Shown in pieces: positions 33,301 to 44,198 of a stretch of 64,000 nucleotides of DNA. The number at the start of each line of letters is the position of its first letter. The first letter of the stretch is position 1. A model generated the notes under the pieces. The model had not been told where the DNA came from, did not search any database, and saw only the letters and a list, made by a program, of their open reading frames with translations. A program made the position numbers and the translations under genes. This DNA comes from Zasmidium citrigriseum (taxonomy: Eukaryota; Ascomycota; Dothideomycetes; Mycosphaerellales; Mycosphaerellaceae), in contig NHNW01000013.1 of the NCBI GenBank assembly GCA_002786025.1, forward strand, positions 310,001-374,000, written 5' to 3'.

Positions 33301-34602
33301 CAAATTCGATGAGATGGTCCGCGAAATCGTGCAGTGCGCCCAAAGATGCAAAATATCTGCGCAAGTCAGCGGTGTTGGGGATGGTTGCGCGAAGGCAAGT
33401 GCGGGACGCGATACTTACGGCAGCTCTTCGTTTGACACGCCCGCGCGCCTGAGCGACATGTGACGTGTGTCTGCGAAAAGGAAGGATCAGAACCGTTCAT
33501 GAATGTTTGCCTGCACAGAAATGCAGCCACTCCCAGACTTACATCCTTGCGCTGCAAGTAGCCGCTCAATGTCTCGGTCCGCTGATGGCCAGCCTTCGCC
33601 TGCGAGAGGGTTGACAGCGCCACTATCCATGGCTGTCTTGAAGACCCATGCCACCAGCTCCATCTCCACATCTTCAAGCATCTCACGCTGGCTATCTCCG
33701 CCTGCGCGTAGCCGATCGTCGAGCACATCAGGTTGAGGCAGTGTCCAGAGGTCGTCCTATGTCCCAGTCAGCATCCACCAGGTCTGCCACAAATGAATGT
33801 CATTTCATACTGCATATGTGAAGCCCAACTTCTTAAGCAGATCTGCACAATCATGTCCATGCAACCCGAACGCCTCCATGAACCTTTTATTGTTGGCGGG
33901 GAATGTCCGCTTTGTGTGTTCAGGATTCAACGCATCTTTGATGTATCTCCTTAATCTTGTCAAGGCCTCTATTGGGGTGGCCTGCCGTATTCCCTCCCGG
34001 TCTGGATCATCGCTCACCACCGCATCGTACCTTCGCCTCAGTTTGTCGGTGTCTGTGAGCAGATCCTTGTCTGTAGGATCCAACCATGGCCTCCGATAAG
34101 CGACTCTGAGCTGAGCACCACATTCAGGAGCAGTGCATTGCCATGCAAATGCGATGCGCTCTTGGGTCTGATAGTCTGCCGCAGGAAATCTTTGGAAGTG
34201 ATGGAGAGGATAACCTTCACTTGGGCATGGGTTGGTCGCATATGGATAGATTATGTGCAAGTCTGTGTGGATTCGACACTTCTTGCAAATCGCAGCAATC
34301 TTGTACTGGTCTTTTGCACGTGCCTGCGAGTTCAGAGGCGGCGCTACGCTCTGAGCCCATTTTGGGGTGTATTCATGTTTGCAGCTGCCTTGCGGCGGAT
34401 TCAACTGCACACCTTCTCCCACAGGTGGCGTATGATCGGTAAGATAGTTGCAGTTCGGGACAGAGCGAAGGGCATCGAAGGCGAGGAAGTCGTGGAGGAG
34501 TTTCGGAGCGGTCTTGCCAGGCCCGCTGCCTGTTGCGGGCATCACTCCTCTTCTCGTCGGTTCGGCGCCGTCTAGGTCGTTGGTAGGAACAGGTCTACGC
34601 AT
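30317..34602 (-). CDS. ubp2: Ubiquitin-specific protease, Ubp2 type
   Basis: 1324 residues in six exons: 34602-33811, 33756-33543, 33470-33419, 33356-32879, 32813-30649 and 30590-30317. The N-terminal region (LLHDFLAFDALRSVPNCNYL, CKHEYTP, two CxxC-like pairs) and the AYRTF/DEDERIENLYHVHISD helix region match Ubp2, whose yeast member is 1272 residues. The catalytic Cys box GNTCYLNSLLQYYF falls near residue 630, the His box SHGHYWTYI near 1110, and NDERVEEHYN follows. A long acidic insertion separates the two. Ubp2 trims Lys63 chains and works with Rsp5 in endosomal sorting and ribosome stress. That is family knowledge. The last exon is a prediction: without it translation stops at 30645, where the stop codon TAG overlaps the candidate donor. 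The start at 34602 is the first ATG of the open frame. Confidence 0.9.
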
Positions 34603-35206
34603 GGAGCAGCGGAGGGGGACGATGGTGGTGGAGGGAGGTTGTCATGGCCTAGGCGGCACAGAATGCGTAAGCCTAGAGTCTTCGCGATGGCTTGGTATCG
34701 ATGGTGTCGAAAGTTCATGTGACGTCTCCCGCACAGACGCGAACTGCTTTCACGCCACAGGCCGCCACGCGAGAGCTGCTGATCCTCCGTCACGCTAACA
34801 ACTCCGCCTTCACCCTGACCACACTTCACCTCTTGCTCCTGGTCACTTCTGACTACAGGTGAATCAATGAAGGCTGGCTTCAAGCTGCGGCAGTCACTTC
34901 TCACAATTTCCGTCACTTGTCTCGTCAGAAGCGTCTTTGCCAAAAACGCCACCAGCCCCTGTTCGACTTGACAGCCCGGGTCGCCTTTCAACTGTAGCCT
35001 TGTAGGAGCTCTCTTCTACTGCTAAAGCCACTCGCTTTATTCGTCAATCAGGACAAGGTAATTTGCTCGCTGTGGTTGCCTGCGCTAATAAGCTACCAAA
35101 CTCTCGAGCCCGCTCGCCCACCTTCAGCTCTCAAGCTTCCAAAATACTCACCTTCACACAACACATTTCGACATCGCTCGAAAGTCGCGCCGCCGACTTC
35201 AAAACC
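34603..35206. other. Divergent promoter between ubp2 and F-box-like gene
   Basis: 604 bases with no supported gene. An in-frame leader upstream of the F-box-like start (35063-35206) is open, but the later ATG has the better context. Confidence 0.55.
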
Positions 35207-36714
35207 ATGTCGTCCAACACGGATTCAGACGAGAGCATGCCGACTCCGCCAAAGACCTTCATGGACCTACCTCGTGAGATCTACTTAATGGTCTGCGCCA
35301 ACCTCTCACAACAAGACCTCACTTGCATGGCTCGCGTCACCAAAGACTGCTACCTCGCCATCCAGGAACCGTTGTACAGTCACATCAACATCACCAATTG
35401 GGATCAGCTTCCTCAGCTCGTCCGTACTGTCACCCGTGTGCCCGTCGTCTCTCACATCAGCGCTAAGTATGATAACATATGGATTCTGACATGGAGCACA
35501 TCGCACTGACAACATTTAGGCAACGCCAGAGATGGCACAAACTCAGCGATGCTCAACTTCGGGAGCGTGACATTACCAAGCTCAACATTGCTCTGGACAC
35601 CGCCACTACGAAACGCAGCGTGTCTGGCATCGACTTCGCCCGATGCATAGGAGCAATTTCACGCCGAAGCAACGGTATCGACATCGCGCTCACCCTGTGC
35701 GGACCTTGGGATACGCTCTTGGCCCAACTGAGCTCTTCCGCATGCACTTTGCCCGACGTGAGGCGCCTTGTGCTATGTCTCGGACGTAAGGGCGTCAACT
35801 TTGATCATACTGGCACTTTGGCCAAATTGGACATTTGGGATGTCTGTTTCTCTGGATCTAGCTTCCCGGATCTGAAAGAGATTGAGATGAACACCCTTCA
35901 CAATTCTCCAGACCAACGTCCAGGCACTCTCAAAGCAGGCACTTCTGAGCGCGGCGTATCTCCGCGCAACAGATTCTATGGAGACGACGGACACAATGCT
36001 GGAGCGGCTCCGGTCTATGGACTGAAGAGGATGACCAAGATATCTGTCAAGTACACGGAAGAACTCTCGGTACGGGTCTTGCAGAGTCTCTTCTTTTCTA
36101 ACATCATCCCTGCAAGACTCACGCACTTGGAGATTGTCAACTGTCCTATGCTGTCCCAGGTTCGGGACTACGCTGACTTGGCCGTGCTACTCGAACGAGG
36201 TCTCGGTCTACTGCAGCACTTCAAGCTCCATCTTGGTCGCAGTCCGTCCGGTGGCCAAGATTACTACCCTGGCTACTGCAGCGACATAGCCGAGCATCCC
36301 GAGAAGCACCTCTGCAACGTGGTGCGTACGCTGGGCCAGGATATCAAGAGCCTCGACCTTGCACTTCCGTATGTATGCAATCGCATCTTCTTGCCCCGAA
36401 CCAAGAAGCCACCAGCAGCACTCGCTGAGAGAGATTGGCCGACCATTCCCCGGGAGCCCTACGACACGCTCCGCGAGAGACTGCTTTCCGAAGGCTATCG
36501 CTATCGCCGGCTCATCTGCTGGAACGGCGTCTGCGGAGACGGCCACCTGTGGGATGACATGTTGGAATTGGCGGGCAATCAAGGCGAGAAGATAAGCTGG
36601 GAGATTGTGAGCTACCGCGACAAGGCGGCCAGCTGGCATCTGAGCGGATGCTTGCCGATGAATTACACGGCAAGCGAGGTGGTGAAGCGCGAGCTGCCGC
36701 CAAAGGAGCGGTAG
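35207..36714 (+). CDS. F-box-like protein, fungal, function unknown
   Basis: 484 residues in two exons, 35207-35466 and 35520-36714. The 53-nt intron (GTATGA...TTTAG) joins SHISA-K-QRQRWHKLSDAQL. The N-terminal KTFMDLPREIYLMVCANLSQQDLTCMARVTKDCYLAIQE has the F-box pattern (LP.E....V...L...DL......C). The rest is leucine-rich with strands such as LTHLEIVNCPML and HFKLHLGR, but shows no regular LRR spacing. F-box proteins normally select substrates for SCF ubiquitin ligases, and large variable sets occur in filamentous fungi. The target is unknown. The ATG at 35207 (AAAACCATGT) is chosen; the frame runs open upstream to 35063 without conserved sequence. Confidence 0.88.
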
Positions 36715-37349
36715 GCGCTTGATACTGGCTGTCCCGACATGGATCAATCTGAAAGGTGTGAACAACCATGATCCATCTTTAACCGGCCGCCAAACGAGTA
36801 CGACGATCACGAAGCAGACGATTGACATGCCAACGGCCTCATTGCGCATACCGGTGAGGACATTAATTCGGTATCTGGGAGCTTGCGAAAGCGCTTAGGC
36901 GAACACTGTTGTAATGCGGCTTCTTACACGGAAAGAGGCGAGTATTGAGCGACCGGTGAGGACATGCATGGGGCGGCAAGGACAGCTGCATCGCCTGGCT
37001 GCAGTTGTTAGGCCACAGCACCGGATGAATGGAGCAGATGTAATCCTGTTTGTCTTCCTCTTTCTTCTTACTGGAGTTTGCCTGGCATGTGTGTTGTCTT
37101 GTTGCAGGGGCAAGTGCAGAGTCGCAGTTTCCCCTTTTGCCACCAGGCAGCAGGCACGTGCTTCGCGCTCCTTTCGCGTTGCTCGTTTCACGTTTTTGGT
37201 GCACTGGCCGCTTAAAAGCGTCGGCACGTTCAAAGAACCTGTTTGCATTCAACAACATCAAGAAAGTCTTCTCTTCTCTGACTCCTCTCTGCTCATATCC
37301 TCCTTCGTCTCTTCTTCGTTCACTCCTGACTTCAACTCATCGACACACG
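36715..37349. other. Intergenic/promoter of KGG-repeat gene
   Basis: 635 bases. The right end (about 37260-37340) is strongly pyrimidine-rich (CTTCTCTTCTCTGACTCCTC), as in highly expressed fungal genes. Overlapping open frames here look spurious. Confidence 0.55.
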
Positions 37350-37978
37350 ATGTCTTCCAACAACAACGCCAGCAATAACCCCGGCAACTTCGCCAACCGC
37401 CCTACCGAAGAAGTCAAGGCTATCGCTTCCATGGGTGGAAAGGCTGCTCACGCGAATGACAACAACGCTGAGGTTTGTCCCATCTACCGTCCATCTCAAG
37501 CTTCAACGCTGACACCCACCTCAGGAGAACACCGCACCAGCCGGCCGCAACGAAGACGGCACCTTCACCAAGGGCTCTGAAGCCGCCAAGGAGGCAGGTC
37601 ATCTCGGAGGTCTTCATGCCAACGGCAAGGTTGATGAGAAGGTATGTTACATCAAGGCCATGCAATTGCCTTGTCATAGACTTACATTTGTCTAGATCGA
37701 GGGTACTGCCGAGCACGCCCCTGGCCGCAACGCCGACGGCACTTTCGTCCCAGGCTCGACTGCCGCCAAGGAGGCTGGTCACTTGGGCGGTCTGCACGCT
37801 GCTGGCAAGTTGGATGAGAGTGAGGTGCGTACATTTCCCCTTGAAGAGCTGTGATCAGCTCAACTGACTTTCATCGGTACAGCCCGGCCGCAACGACGAC
37901 GGAACCTTCAAGGCCGGCAGCGAGGCTGCCAAGGAGGCCGGCCACAAGGGCGGACTCGCTGCCGCTTCTGGCAACTGA
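37350..37978 (+). CDS. Con-10/KGG-repeat stress and conidiation protein
   Basis: 154 residues in four exons: 37350-37472, 37525-37641, 37696-37824 and 37883-37978. All three introns are phase 0 (52, 54 and 58 nt). The first exon holds a partial unit (NRPTEEVKAIASMGGKAAH). Exons 2, 3 and 4 each encode one copy of GRN-x-DGTF-x-x-GS-x-AAKEAGH-x-GGL-x-A. The repeat is the stress-induced acidophilic motif (KGG) shared with bacterial GsiB and with fungal con-10 (Neurospora) and ConJ (Aspergillus). It is hydrophilic, Gly/Ala/Glu/Lys-rich, without Cys, and probably intrinsically disordered. The family is made during conidiation or desiccation stress and is cytoplasmic; its molecular role is still vague. 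Neurospora Con-10 is about half this length, so this is a long, duplicated version. Confidence 0.92.
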
Positions 37979-38280
37979 GCGCCTCAAGCCTACCTTCAGC
38001 ACGCTGCGGAATCCCTCGAAATGCACAAAGACATGATCTGATGATGAAATTGCTTATGATAACGATGACGGGATGACATAATGGGATTGAGAGCATCAGC
38101 AACAACGCTCCTTTTGGTTTCTGCAAAAAGCTTCTCCAGACCCCTTTGTCTCACTTCCGTGTCATACTGTCCCTTCATGACTTGCCTTGACAACGTCAGC
38201 TCTCTCGTGGTTGAAATGAAATTCTGAGAAGCAAGATACGGTTTCAAATATCATTTGGGTATATGGCTATGACCTATATT
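37979..38280. other. Short intergenic between convergent genes
   Basis: 302 bases holding the 3' flanks of the KGG-repeat and GPI-protein genes. Nothing else is supported. Confidence 0.6.
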
Positions 38281-39362
38281 CTACATCATAGCAAATAATG
38301 CCGCAAGAACTGCCACGCTCGCAACAGCGATCGACGAAGCCCCGAGCCCTGATGCCGCACCCTCATCGCCTCCGCCATTACCGTCACCTCCGTCACTGCT
38401 ATCCCTGCTCGTCGTGTTGACCTTCGTACACAACAGCGTCTTCTGCGCCGCACCCTGCAGCAACACAGCCTGCAAAGTATGCGTATAAGCCTCATACGAA
38501 GTCATATTCCCACCCTGCTGAAGCCCCGAAGACGTAAACCAGAATCCCTCGCCACTTTCAAAGGGATATGTCTCGTTGAGGTTGGGTGCCAAGTCGGACG
38601 TAAAGTTGAGCTGCGAGGCTTGGGTCGTGTTGCCGAGCACTGTTTACCATATCGTCAGTCATCTTCAAACCCTCCATTCGTAAAGTATTGTGATAACTTA
38701 CGAGTCGCAAAACTCCCCGAACATTGGGCCGTCCCCAATGTACTCGCACACTCCGGAATCGTCTCAAAGCCCGGCCCAGAAGGACAAACTCCATCTGCCG
38801 TAACCTGATTCCAAGCCGCCAAAAGAGCATTCACACACTCCTCGCCCAAAGCATTGTTACAGCTGCCGTTATCGCTCTCCTGGTACTTATCCGAGACATT
38901 CGCCGGCAGACCCTTCAGATCCAACGTCGCATAGCACAATTTACCCCTCACACCAGTCGCATTATCCGTCGCATCAGCCAAGTACGAATTGAGATTCTCA
39001 CCACCCGGCCACTGAAAATCATAAATCACATTCGTGAAATGCGGATCGGTGTATTCGCCCAACGTGCCGCCAAGAATCCCGTTCGGGTCAGGCAAGTTAT
39101 GGATGTCGGAGATGTTGACTCGCCAGGTCCATTCTTCGGTGAAAGGGGCGCCGCCGTTGGGGTTGCTTTGAGTGGTGAAGTTGAACTTCACGGAGGTCGT
39201 GCTGTTGGGGTTGGCGTTTGCGTTGGCGACGTAGCGGGAGTTTGTGGTGTTGGGAGTGACGGGGCCGATGTTGCTGCCGATGGCGCCGCGGATGTCGCAG
39301 CCTTGAGCAGCTGTGTAGCCGAAGAGGAGGGCTGTTGTTAAAAGTGTTGATGTGGTGGTCAT
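38281..39362 (-). CDS. GPI-anchored secreted protein, function unknown
   Basis: 339 residues in two exons, 39362-38702 and 38639-38281 (intron 62 nt, GTAAGT...CAG; junction GSFAT-LLGNTTQASQ). A signal peptide (TTTSTLLTTALLFGYTAAQG) is followed by a globular part of about 280 residues with ten or so N-x-S/T sites. Cys residues are spaced like disulfide partners (CDIRG, CYATL, SCNNALGEECV, CPSG, ECAST, CSGSF). A Gly/Asp linker (SSDGGDGNGGGDEGAASG) leads to a hydrophobic tail (ASSIAVASVAVLAALFAMM), the usual GPI signal. I do not recognise a catalytic family. A plasma-membrane or wall location is inferred from both ends. Confidence 0.88.
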
Positions 39363-40553
39363 TTTGTTGGATGTGAGGTGAGGGAGAGGAACAGAGAGGT
39401 TGATGTGAAGTCGAGAAAACGGGAAAGGAATTGATGCCTACTGTATGCGCAGCCCAACCTTCTTTGTAACCATTGCAGTGCAACAGTGCGGCCTGAGGCT
39501 ATGACGATTCCGTAGAATTGTACGATGAATGTTGCACGTGGCGAGAGCTCCTTCAGCCGCCCTGCGTATAGCCGCATACAAGCCGGCTGGCGGCTGTCGA
39601 TCACCACGCTTCTGCAGCTTCCAATAGGCTTGGAATTTCATACCACCGGCTAGATGATCCTTCGCTCTGCAACACAGAGGCTATGTTTTCTTGGCAGTGC
39701 TGTAAGGTTCGTACAGTCCGCGGCGCGTCTTCTTTCATTGTTGTAGGATTTCGAGCGACGTCATTGCTCGAACGTTTGGGTCGAAACAAAGAGCGTAACT
39801 TCGTTGGCCCATCGTCGAATATACCGGCATTGGGAAAAGCTGGTGATAGTCCGATGTGGAGATCGGATTGTTTCCGACTTCGTGAGTGCTGTTCGGAGAG
39901 TGGCCGTTATCACGATGGGCCAGTCATTTTCATCCATGTCCTCGAGACTCATACAGCGTTCGAAAGCTGACTTGCACAACGATTGATTCCGCAATCCGTT
40001 CCTGCAAAGTCAACGACTTGATCAGCTGTTCGAGACCAGAGTCCAAACCACTGATTTCTTCGGCAGGATGGGGAAAGAGCAGCGGCCGATCTGCATGATC
40101 CTCTCTCTGCCAGCTGTGCATGGCATCCAGAATCCTGTAGGGTCAAGGTGAATATGCCATGCATGAGTGGAGGCGATGAAGGTAATAAAGCCCAGCACTT
40201 GAAAGATGAGATGAAAAAGGAGATGCAAGGTCTGAGCTTCACGCTAGCTGTACACGGCAGTTGCGACGGCACCCCTGTCGCATGTGGACAGTTGTGCCTG
40301 CAGCTTGCCAGATGATGTATAGAACTTTTCCTGGAGATCTCTTCCAAGTCCTTGTCAAAAGCCAAGTCTATGTCAGTGGCGAAGCGAACACCATCTCGGC
40401 AGATTCAGTCAACCCTGCGCCCATCCTCTTTCGGCGACATCATTTCCACTCCCCCCATTGCAAGATATTGCATGGAAGTCATCGATTTTCACAAAAGAAG
40501 ACATATCGTCAATTTCGGTTGACTCAGAAGCTGCAGAATCGGAAGACGAGGAA
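39363..40553. other. Intergenic, possible unseen upstream exon
   Basis: 1.2 kb. The left part is the promoter of the GPI-protein gene. On the right, the frame of the next gene is open from 40323 without an ATG before 40554, so an upstream coding exon may lie in this region. I could not place it with confidence. No other gene is supported. Confidence 0.5.
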
Positions 40554-41486
40554 ATGCGTAACGATGAATCCTGGACACTCCACCCTTCGCACAGAAGCGA
40601 CCTGTTGAACGACGAACGGAAGACAAGCATCGAGTCTGCCCTCCAGAAGTATCGGGAGACTGTGCTAGAGCTCAATCTGAAGGCTCTTACAACCATCGTC
40701 CGGGCCACTGAACAGCAGTCCATCCCAAAGGACTGTCCCGAGGAGAAGATTGAAAAAGCTCGTGTGCAGCACCTCCGAGTAGCATACGGAATCTGGATCG
40801 ATGAACCAGACTCGCCTGTGTCTACAGTACAAGATCTGCTCTCAGAAGATCGAAGAGATGGCCTCATTACAACCTGTTCTCTCGACGGTGTCAATCACGG
40901 CGAAGTTACCACGACCGAGCGGGAGTCATGGCTTGCCGATTTGGAATCACAGGCAATCAATGCTGCTGAAGGTACCAACCCATGCCCAACGCCTTTTCCA
41001 GACGATTTGAAATACCTCGCATCTCTTGTCCGCGGAATCTGCGGCCCCGGACTACCTAGATACCGCCCGCATACACAATTCAGCTTCCTGACCGATCTGG
41101 CTGAGTTGGGAGAGTACAGCGACGAGCGTATCGATGTCCCTCTATCACAGCAGCAAATGGACAACAACGAATTCAATGCCCTATCTCCCGCCTGGACAGA
41201 CTGGGAGATAACCGTCGGCGTCAGACCAGGGGATGGAGAAATCGCTTGGAACGGCGGATTCATTCTCTACTGTCGCCACAAATTCCCGCTCTCAGGATCT
41301 GGCCGAGACGAATGGCGGTGGAGATACGGGTTTAAAGACGAGGACTTCGAGAGCGAACTATGCGACACCGTTGAGGAGTTTCTGGAGTGGTATGCATACT
41401 GCGGGAAGCAGAGCGAGGAAGACGACAACATCGAGATCTATAATCTCGATCTCACTCGACTTCTGCACTCGGGTATCAGAATCTGA
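40554..41486 (+). CDS. Fungal protein of unknown function
   Basis: At least 310 residues. The frame is open from 40323, and the sequence just before the first in-frame ATG is acidic and looks coding (SSISVDSEAAESEDEE), so the true N-terminus may come from an unplaced upstream exon. The protein is hydrophilic, Glu/Asp-rich and without signal peptide or membrane segments. Its C-terminal half contains aromatic blocks (WTDWEITVGVRPGDGEIAWN, ILYCRHKFPLSG, RDEWRWRYGFKDEDFE) that look like a compact alpha/beta domain. I do not recognise the family. It converges with the small membrane protein, with stops only 12 bases apart. Confidence 0.75.
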   Translation: MRNDESWTLHPSHRSDLLNDERKTSIESALQKYRETVLELNLKALTTIVRATEQQSIPKDCPEEKIEKARVQHLRVAYGIWIDEPDSPVSTVQDLLSEDRRDGLITTCSLDGVNHGEVTTTERESWLADLESQAINAAEGTNPCPTPFPDDLKYLASLVRGICGPGLPRYRPHTQFSFLTDLAELGEYSDERIDVPLSQQQMDNNEFNALSPAWTDWEITVGVRPGDGEIAWNGGFILYCRHKFPLSGSGRDEWRWRYGFKDEDFESELCDTVEEFLEWYAYCGKQSEEDDNIEIYNLDLTRLLHSGIRI

Positions 41487-41498
41487 TTGAGATTCTAG

Positions 41499-42014
41499 TC
41501 ATCGCCTCGCCTTAACAGTAAACCAAATCGTCCGCCCAATACTCATCATCATAAAAAGCCACCAAACCATGACCCCACTCACCCCAACCATAACCCTCGC
41601 ACTCACAGCCGGCTGCCTCCCCTCCCGTTCCGCCTTCGCAAGACACTGCAGCCAATACCAAAAAGCCCCAAAAAGCAAAACATTGATCCCGAAGTCGATC
41701 TCCCTCGCCCTCGTCCTCTGCCTCACGTACCCGGCTTTCTCCAGCTGCGCTTGGATCTTCTCTTGTGTTATTAGGCCCGCGGACAGGACGCCGATGGGGA
41801 CGACGATTATTGCGAAGGCGAAGGCGCGGTAGGTCCAGGCGTGGCCGAATGGTTGGTCGCGGAGGAGGATTACGGTGAGGACTATCCAGGGGTAGCCTAG
41901 GAAGGGGAGGAGGATGAAGATGAAGAAATTTGCGGGGGTTGCTATTAGGCGGAGGTTGCGGAGGATTGTGTCTTGTGATTCTTGGCCTGGTGGGAGGGCG
42001 TTGATTAGTTGCAT
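41499..42014 (-). CDS. Small multi-pass membrane protein, function unknown
   Basis: 171 residues, one exon, with four hydrophobic segments: ANFFIFILLPFLGYPWIVLTVILL, TYRAFAFAIIVVPIGVLSAGLI, IDFGINVLLFGAFWYWLQCL and VMVGVSGVMVWWLFMMMSI. Between the second and third lies a charged loop (QEKIQAQLEKAGYVRQRTRARE). No signature of a known carrier or enzyme was recognised. The G-rich plus-strand codon pattern in the first half mirrors ordinary codon choice on the minus strand. Confidence 0.75.
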   Translation of the reverse strand: MQLINALPPGQESQDTILRNLRLIATPANFFIFILLPFLGYPWIVLTVILLRDQPFGHAWTYRAFAFAIIVVPIGVLSAGLITQEKIQAQLEKAGYVRQRTRAREIDFGINVLLFGAFWYWLQCLAKAEREGRQPAVSARVMVGVSGVMVWWLFMMMSIGRTIWFTVKARR

Positions 42015-42793
42015 GTTTGAGGGAGGATGTTTTCTGTGGCTGATGTCAAGTGTGGAGAGGCGAAGTGTACGACTTTATTGAGAGTAGCAAATGCTGCGCC
42101 GCACGCCCAGTGGAATTGAGAAAGTAGCCATGCTGATCATTGAGGGCTAGGGAACAGCTTCCGCGGAAGAATTTACTTACTCAAGTTTGATTCAAGAAAG
42201 AAGTTTTACACATCCAGAGAGTACAGAACCAGCCTAGAAGTGGTGGTCTGTGCCAAGACCGCAACAGTGAAAACACTATCACATGCCAACTTCACCTGTT
42301 CGAACCCCACCCCCTCCAAACCAAAAAGTCCACCACCACCCACACAAACCCAGCAAAAAGAAACCCTCACATCAGGAGGCACAGAAACAACACCTAACAG
42401 CATAGTTTTCTCTTTATTTTGTTATGCAAGCCACTTGCAGTTCACCCAGAACCCCCTATAGTCCGATGACTTTGCGGTAATAGACGGCGGCTGTTACTTG
42501 CGCCCGTACCTTAGGTTTAAATCAGCGCGCCGTACGACTGCGCCAATCCCCCGCGGTAGGTATGCGAATTCGTTGGTGGCGAATTCTTGGAGACGGTGAG
42601 TGAGATTTTGTTTATAGGGGTTGTGGTGGGTTGAGTGAAGGGAAGGGTGTGGTTGGCATGTGATTTTGCGGGGTCTGGTCATGAAGTCGACTCTTCGGCC
42701 TCACCGTCATCTTCTTCGCCGCCGTTGTCATCATTGTCAGAAACTTCATTCTCGTCTTCTTCGTCCGAATCCTCCTCCTCCCCCTCCTCATCT
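42015..42793. other. Intergenic; may include a frameshifted acidic tail
   Basis: 779 bases. The region 42679-42793 on the minus strand encodes an almost purely Asp/Glu/Ser frame lying directly after the stop of the next F-box gene (see that entry). The rest holds the promoter of the small membrane protein. A tRNA D-arm-like stretch on the minus strand near 42515-42550 could not be folded into a tRNA. Confidence 0.5.
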
Positions 42794-44198
42794 TCATCCC
42801 CATTGAAAAATCTCCTCCCCATCCAACCACTCCATATTAACACTATCCAAATGCCTCTGATCCTCCATCTCCATAAACCCCAACGTAATCCCCACATCCT
42901 TCGCCTCCTTCACTAACGCGTGATTAATCCCCGCCAACCCCTCCGCGTAGAACACAAATAAGTGCCGAAAGGACTGCACATTCCCCTTCCCTTTGAACAA
43001 GATCATAGCCACCAGAAGTTCCATGTCGTATTGACTCAGCTCGACTCCAAGGCCCATGGATCTGCCGGGGAAGTGGAGAGGGATTAAGCCGTCCAGGACG
43101 AGAATTTTGAGGCGGGGTGGGAGGATTTGGGACATCATTTCTGTTGTTGGCGATGTGGTTGCTGACGGAAAGAGGAATTGGGGACAGGCGTGGAGGAATC
43201 GTAGGGATTCGAATCTGGTTAGGTCCCAGCCTGGCCAGTTCTCGTTCTTTGGTTTCTGGTTCCGCCAGAGGAGTCTCAGGATTTTCAAGGTCTTGCCACA
43301 GACTGATTCGACGAGTGGAAGGAATGCGGCTTCTTCTTCCGCGGTGAAGGGCGAATCGTTGTCGAAGTGCAGGTAGAGGATCGTCAAGTTTTGAGCTGGT
43401 TGTAGGAGGCGGGCGAGAGATGGCAGGGAGTACTGGCAGTATTCGAGGTTGAGTTCGTTGAGATTGCTGTGCGTGAAGTAGTTCTCTGGGAGCTCTTCGA
43501 AGCACGAGATATCCAGATAAGAGAGACGGATTCGGGTTAAGTAAATATGACCCATGAGAGGAGCGTCGAAGAGAGTGAGCTTATAAGTTGGCCAGGCTTT
43601 TGATATGTCTTGGTGAATGCTGAATGTGACTGATAGATGAATTAGCCATATCCGTGAGAAGGTCAGGAGATAACTTACAATTAGTCAACTTGTCCTGCTT
43701 CTCGACCAGCGCATCGAGATCATCCAAAGAACTTGAGAGCACCGGCATCACTTCTCCTTCATGCTGACATATGATACTCTCCAGTCTCTCCAGTCTCAGG
43801 CGCAGTAGTCTCCTCAATGCCATCGGGTCATACTCATCCAGGACAAGATAATGCACCATCTTTTGTAGCCTTGGTCGTCTCTCCAATAATTTCACCAAAG
43901 ACGACGTGCTGAGTGTACCGTTCGATTCCTCCCGCTTCTTCGGGTCTGTCTTCCATGGCGTTTCGATTGCCCTGCCACGGGTCCTGACGTTCGTGTAGAT
44001 CTTGAAGTACAAGTAGGGCTGCGTAATTTCTTGGGCTGCACGACAGGTCCTTTCCAAAGCGGCCCACGTAGAGAATTCTGAGGGAATATCGTACTGCGTT
44101 GGAGGAAAGCCCAGGTGTTCGAAGATCTGGGCGTGGAGTTCCGGGGGCAGGGATAAGAATGCATTAGAAGCATTCACAGAGTTGTCAGTAGGTTCCAT
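42794..44198 (-). CDS. F-box protein with leucine-rich region
   Basis: 451 residues in two exons, 44198-43679 and 43629-42794. The 49-nt intron (GTAAGT...ATCAG) gives the junction KLTN-FTFSIHQDISKAWPTYKL. The N-terminal FLSLPPELHAQIFEHLGFPP, then LERTCRAAQEITQPYLYFKIY, is a clear F-box with the following helix. The second half has leucine-rich strands (SNLNELNLEYCQYSLPSLARLL, LTILYLHF, RLKILVLDGLIPLHF). The annotated stop at 42794 comes soon after a run of five A on the plus strand (42806-42810). In the frame reached by losing one base there, an acidic tail continues to 42679. This is either a recent frameshift, an assembly error or chance. The protein is a presumed SCF substrate adaptor; its target is unknown. 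Confidence 0.85.

Noticed and set aside
42290..42320. GTTCGAACCCC, a possible T-loop
   Set aside because: The flanking bases do not form a five-pair stem on either strand, and no A-box precedes it.
42490..42560. tRNA-like D-arm (TTGGCGCAGTCGTACGG) on the minus strand
   Set aside because: The anticodon stem does not pair and no GGTTCGA-type T arm follows at a suitable distance.
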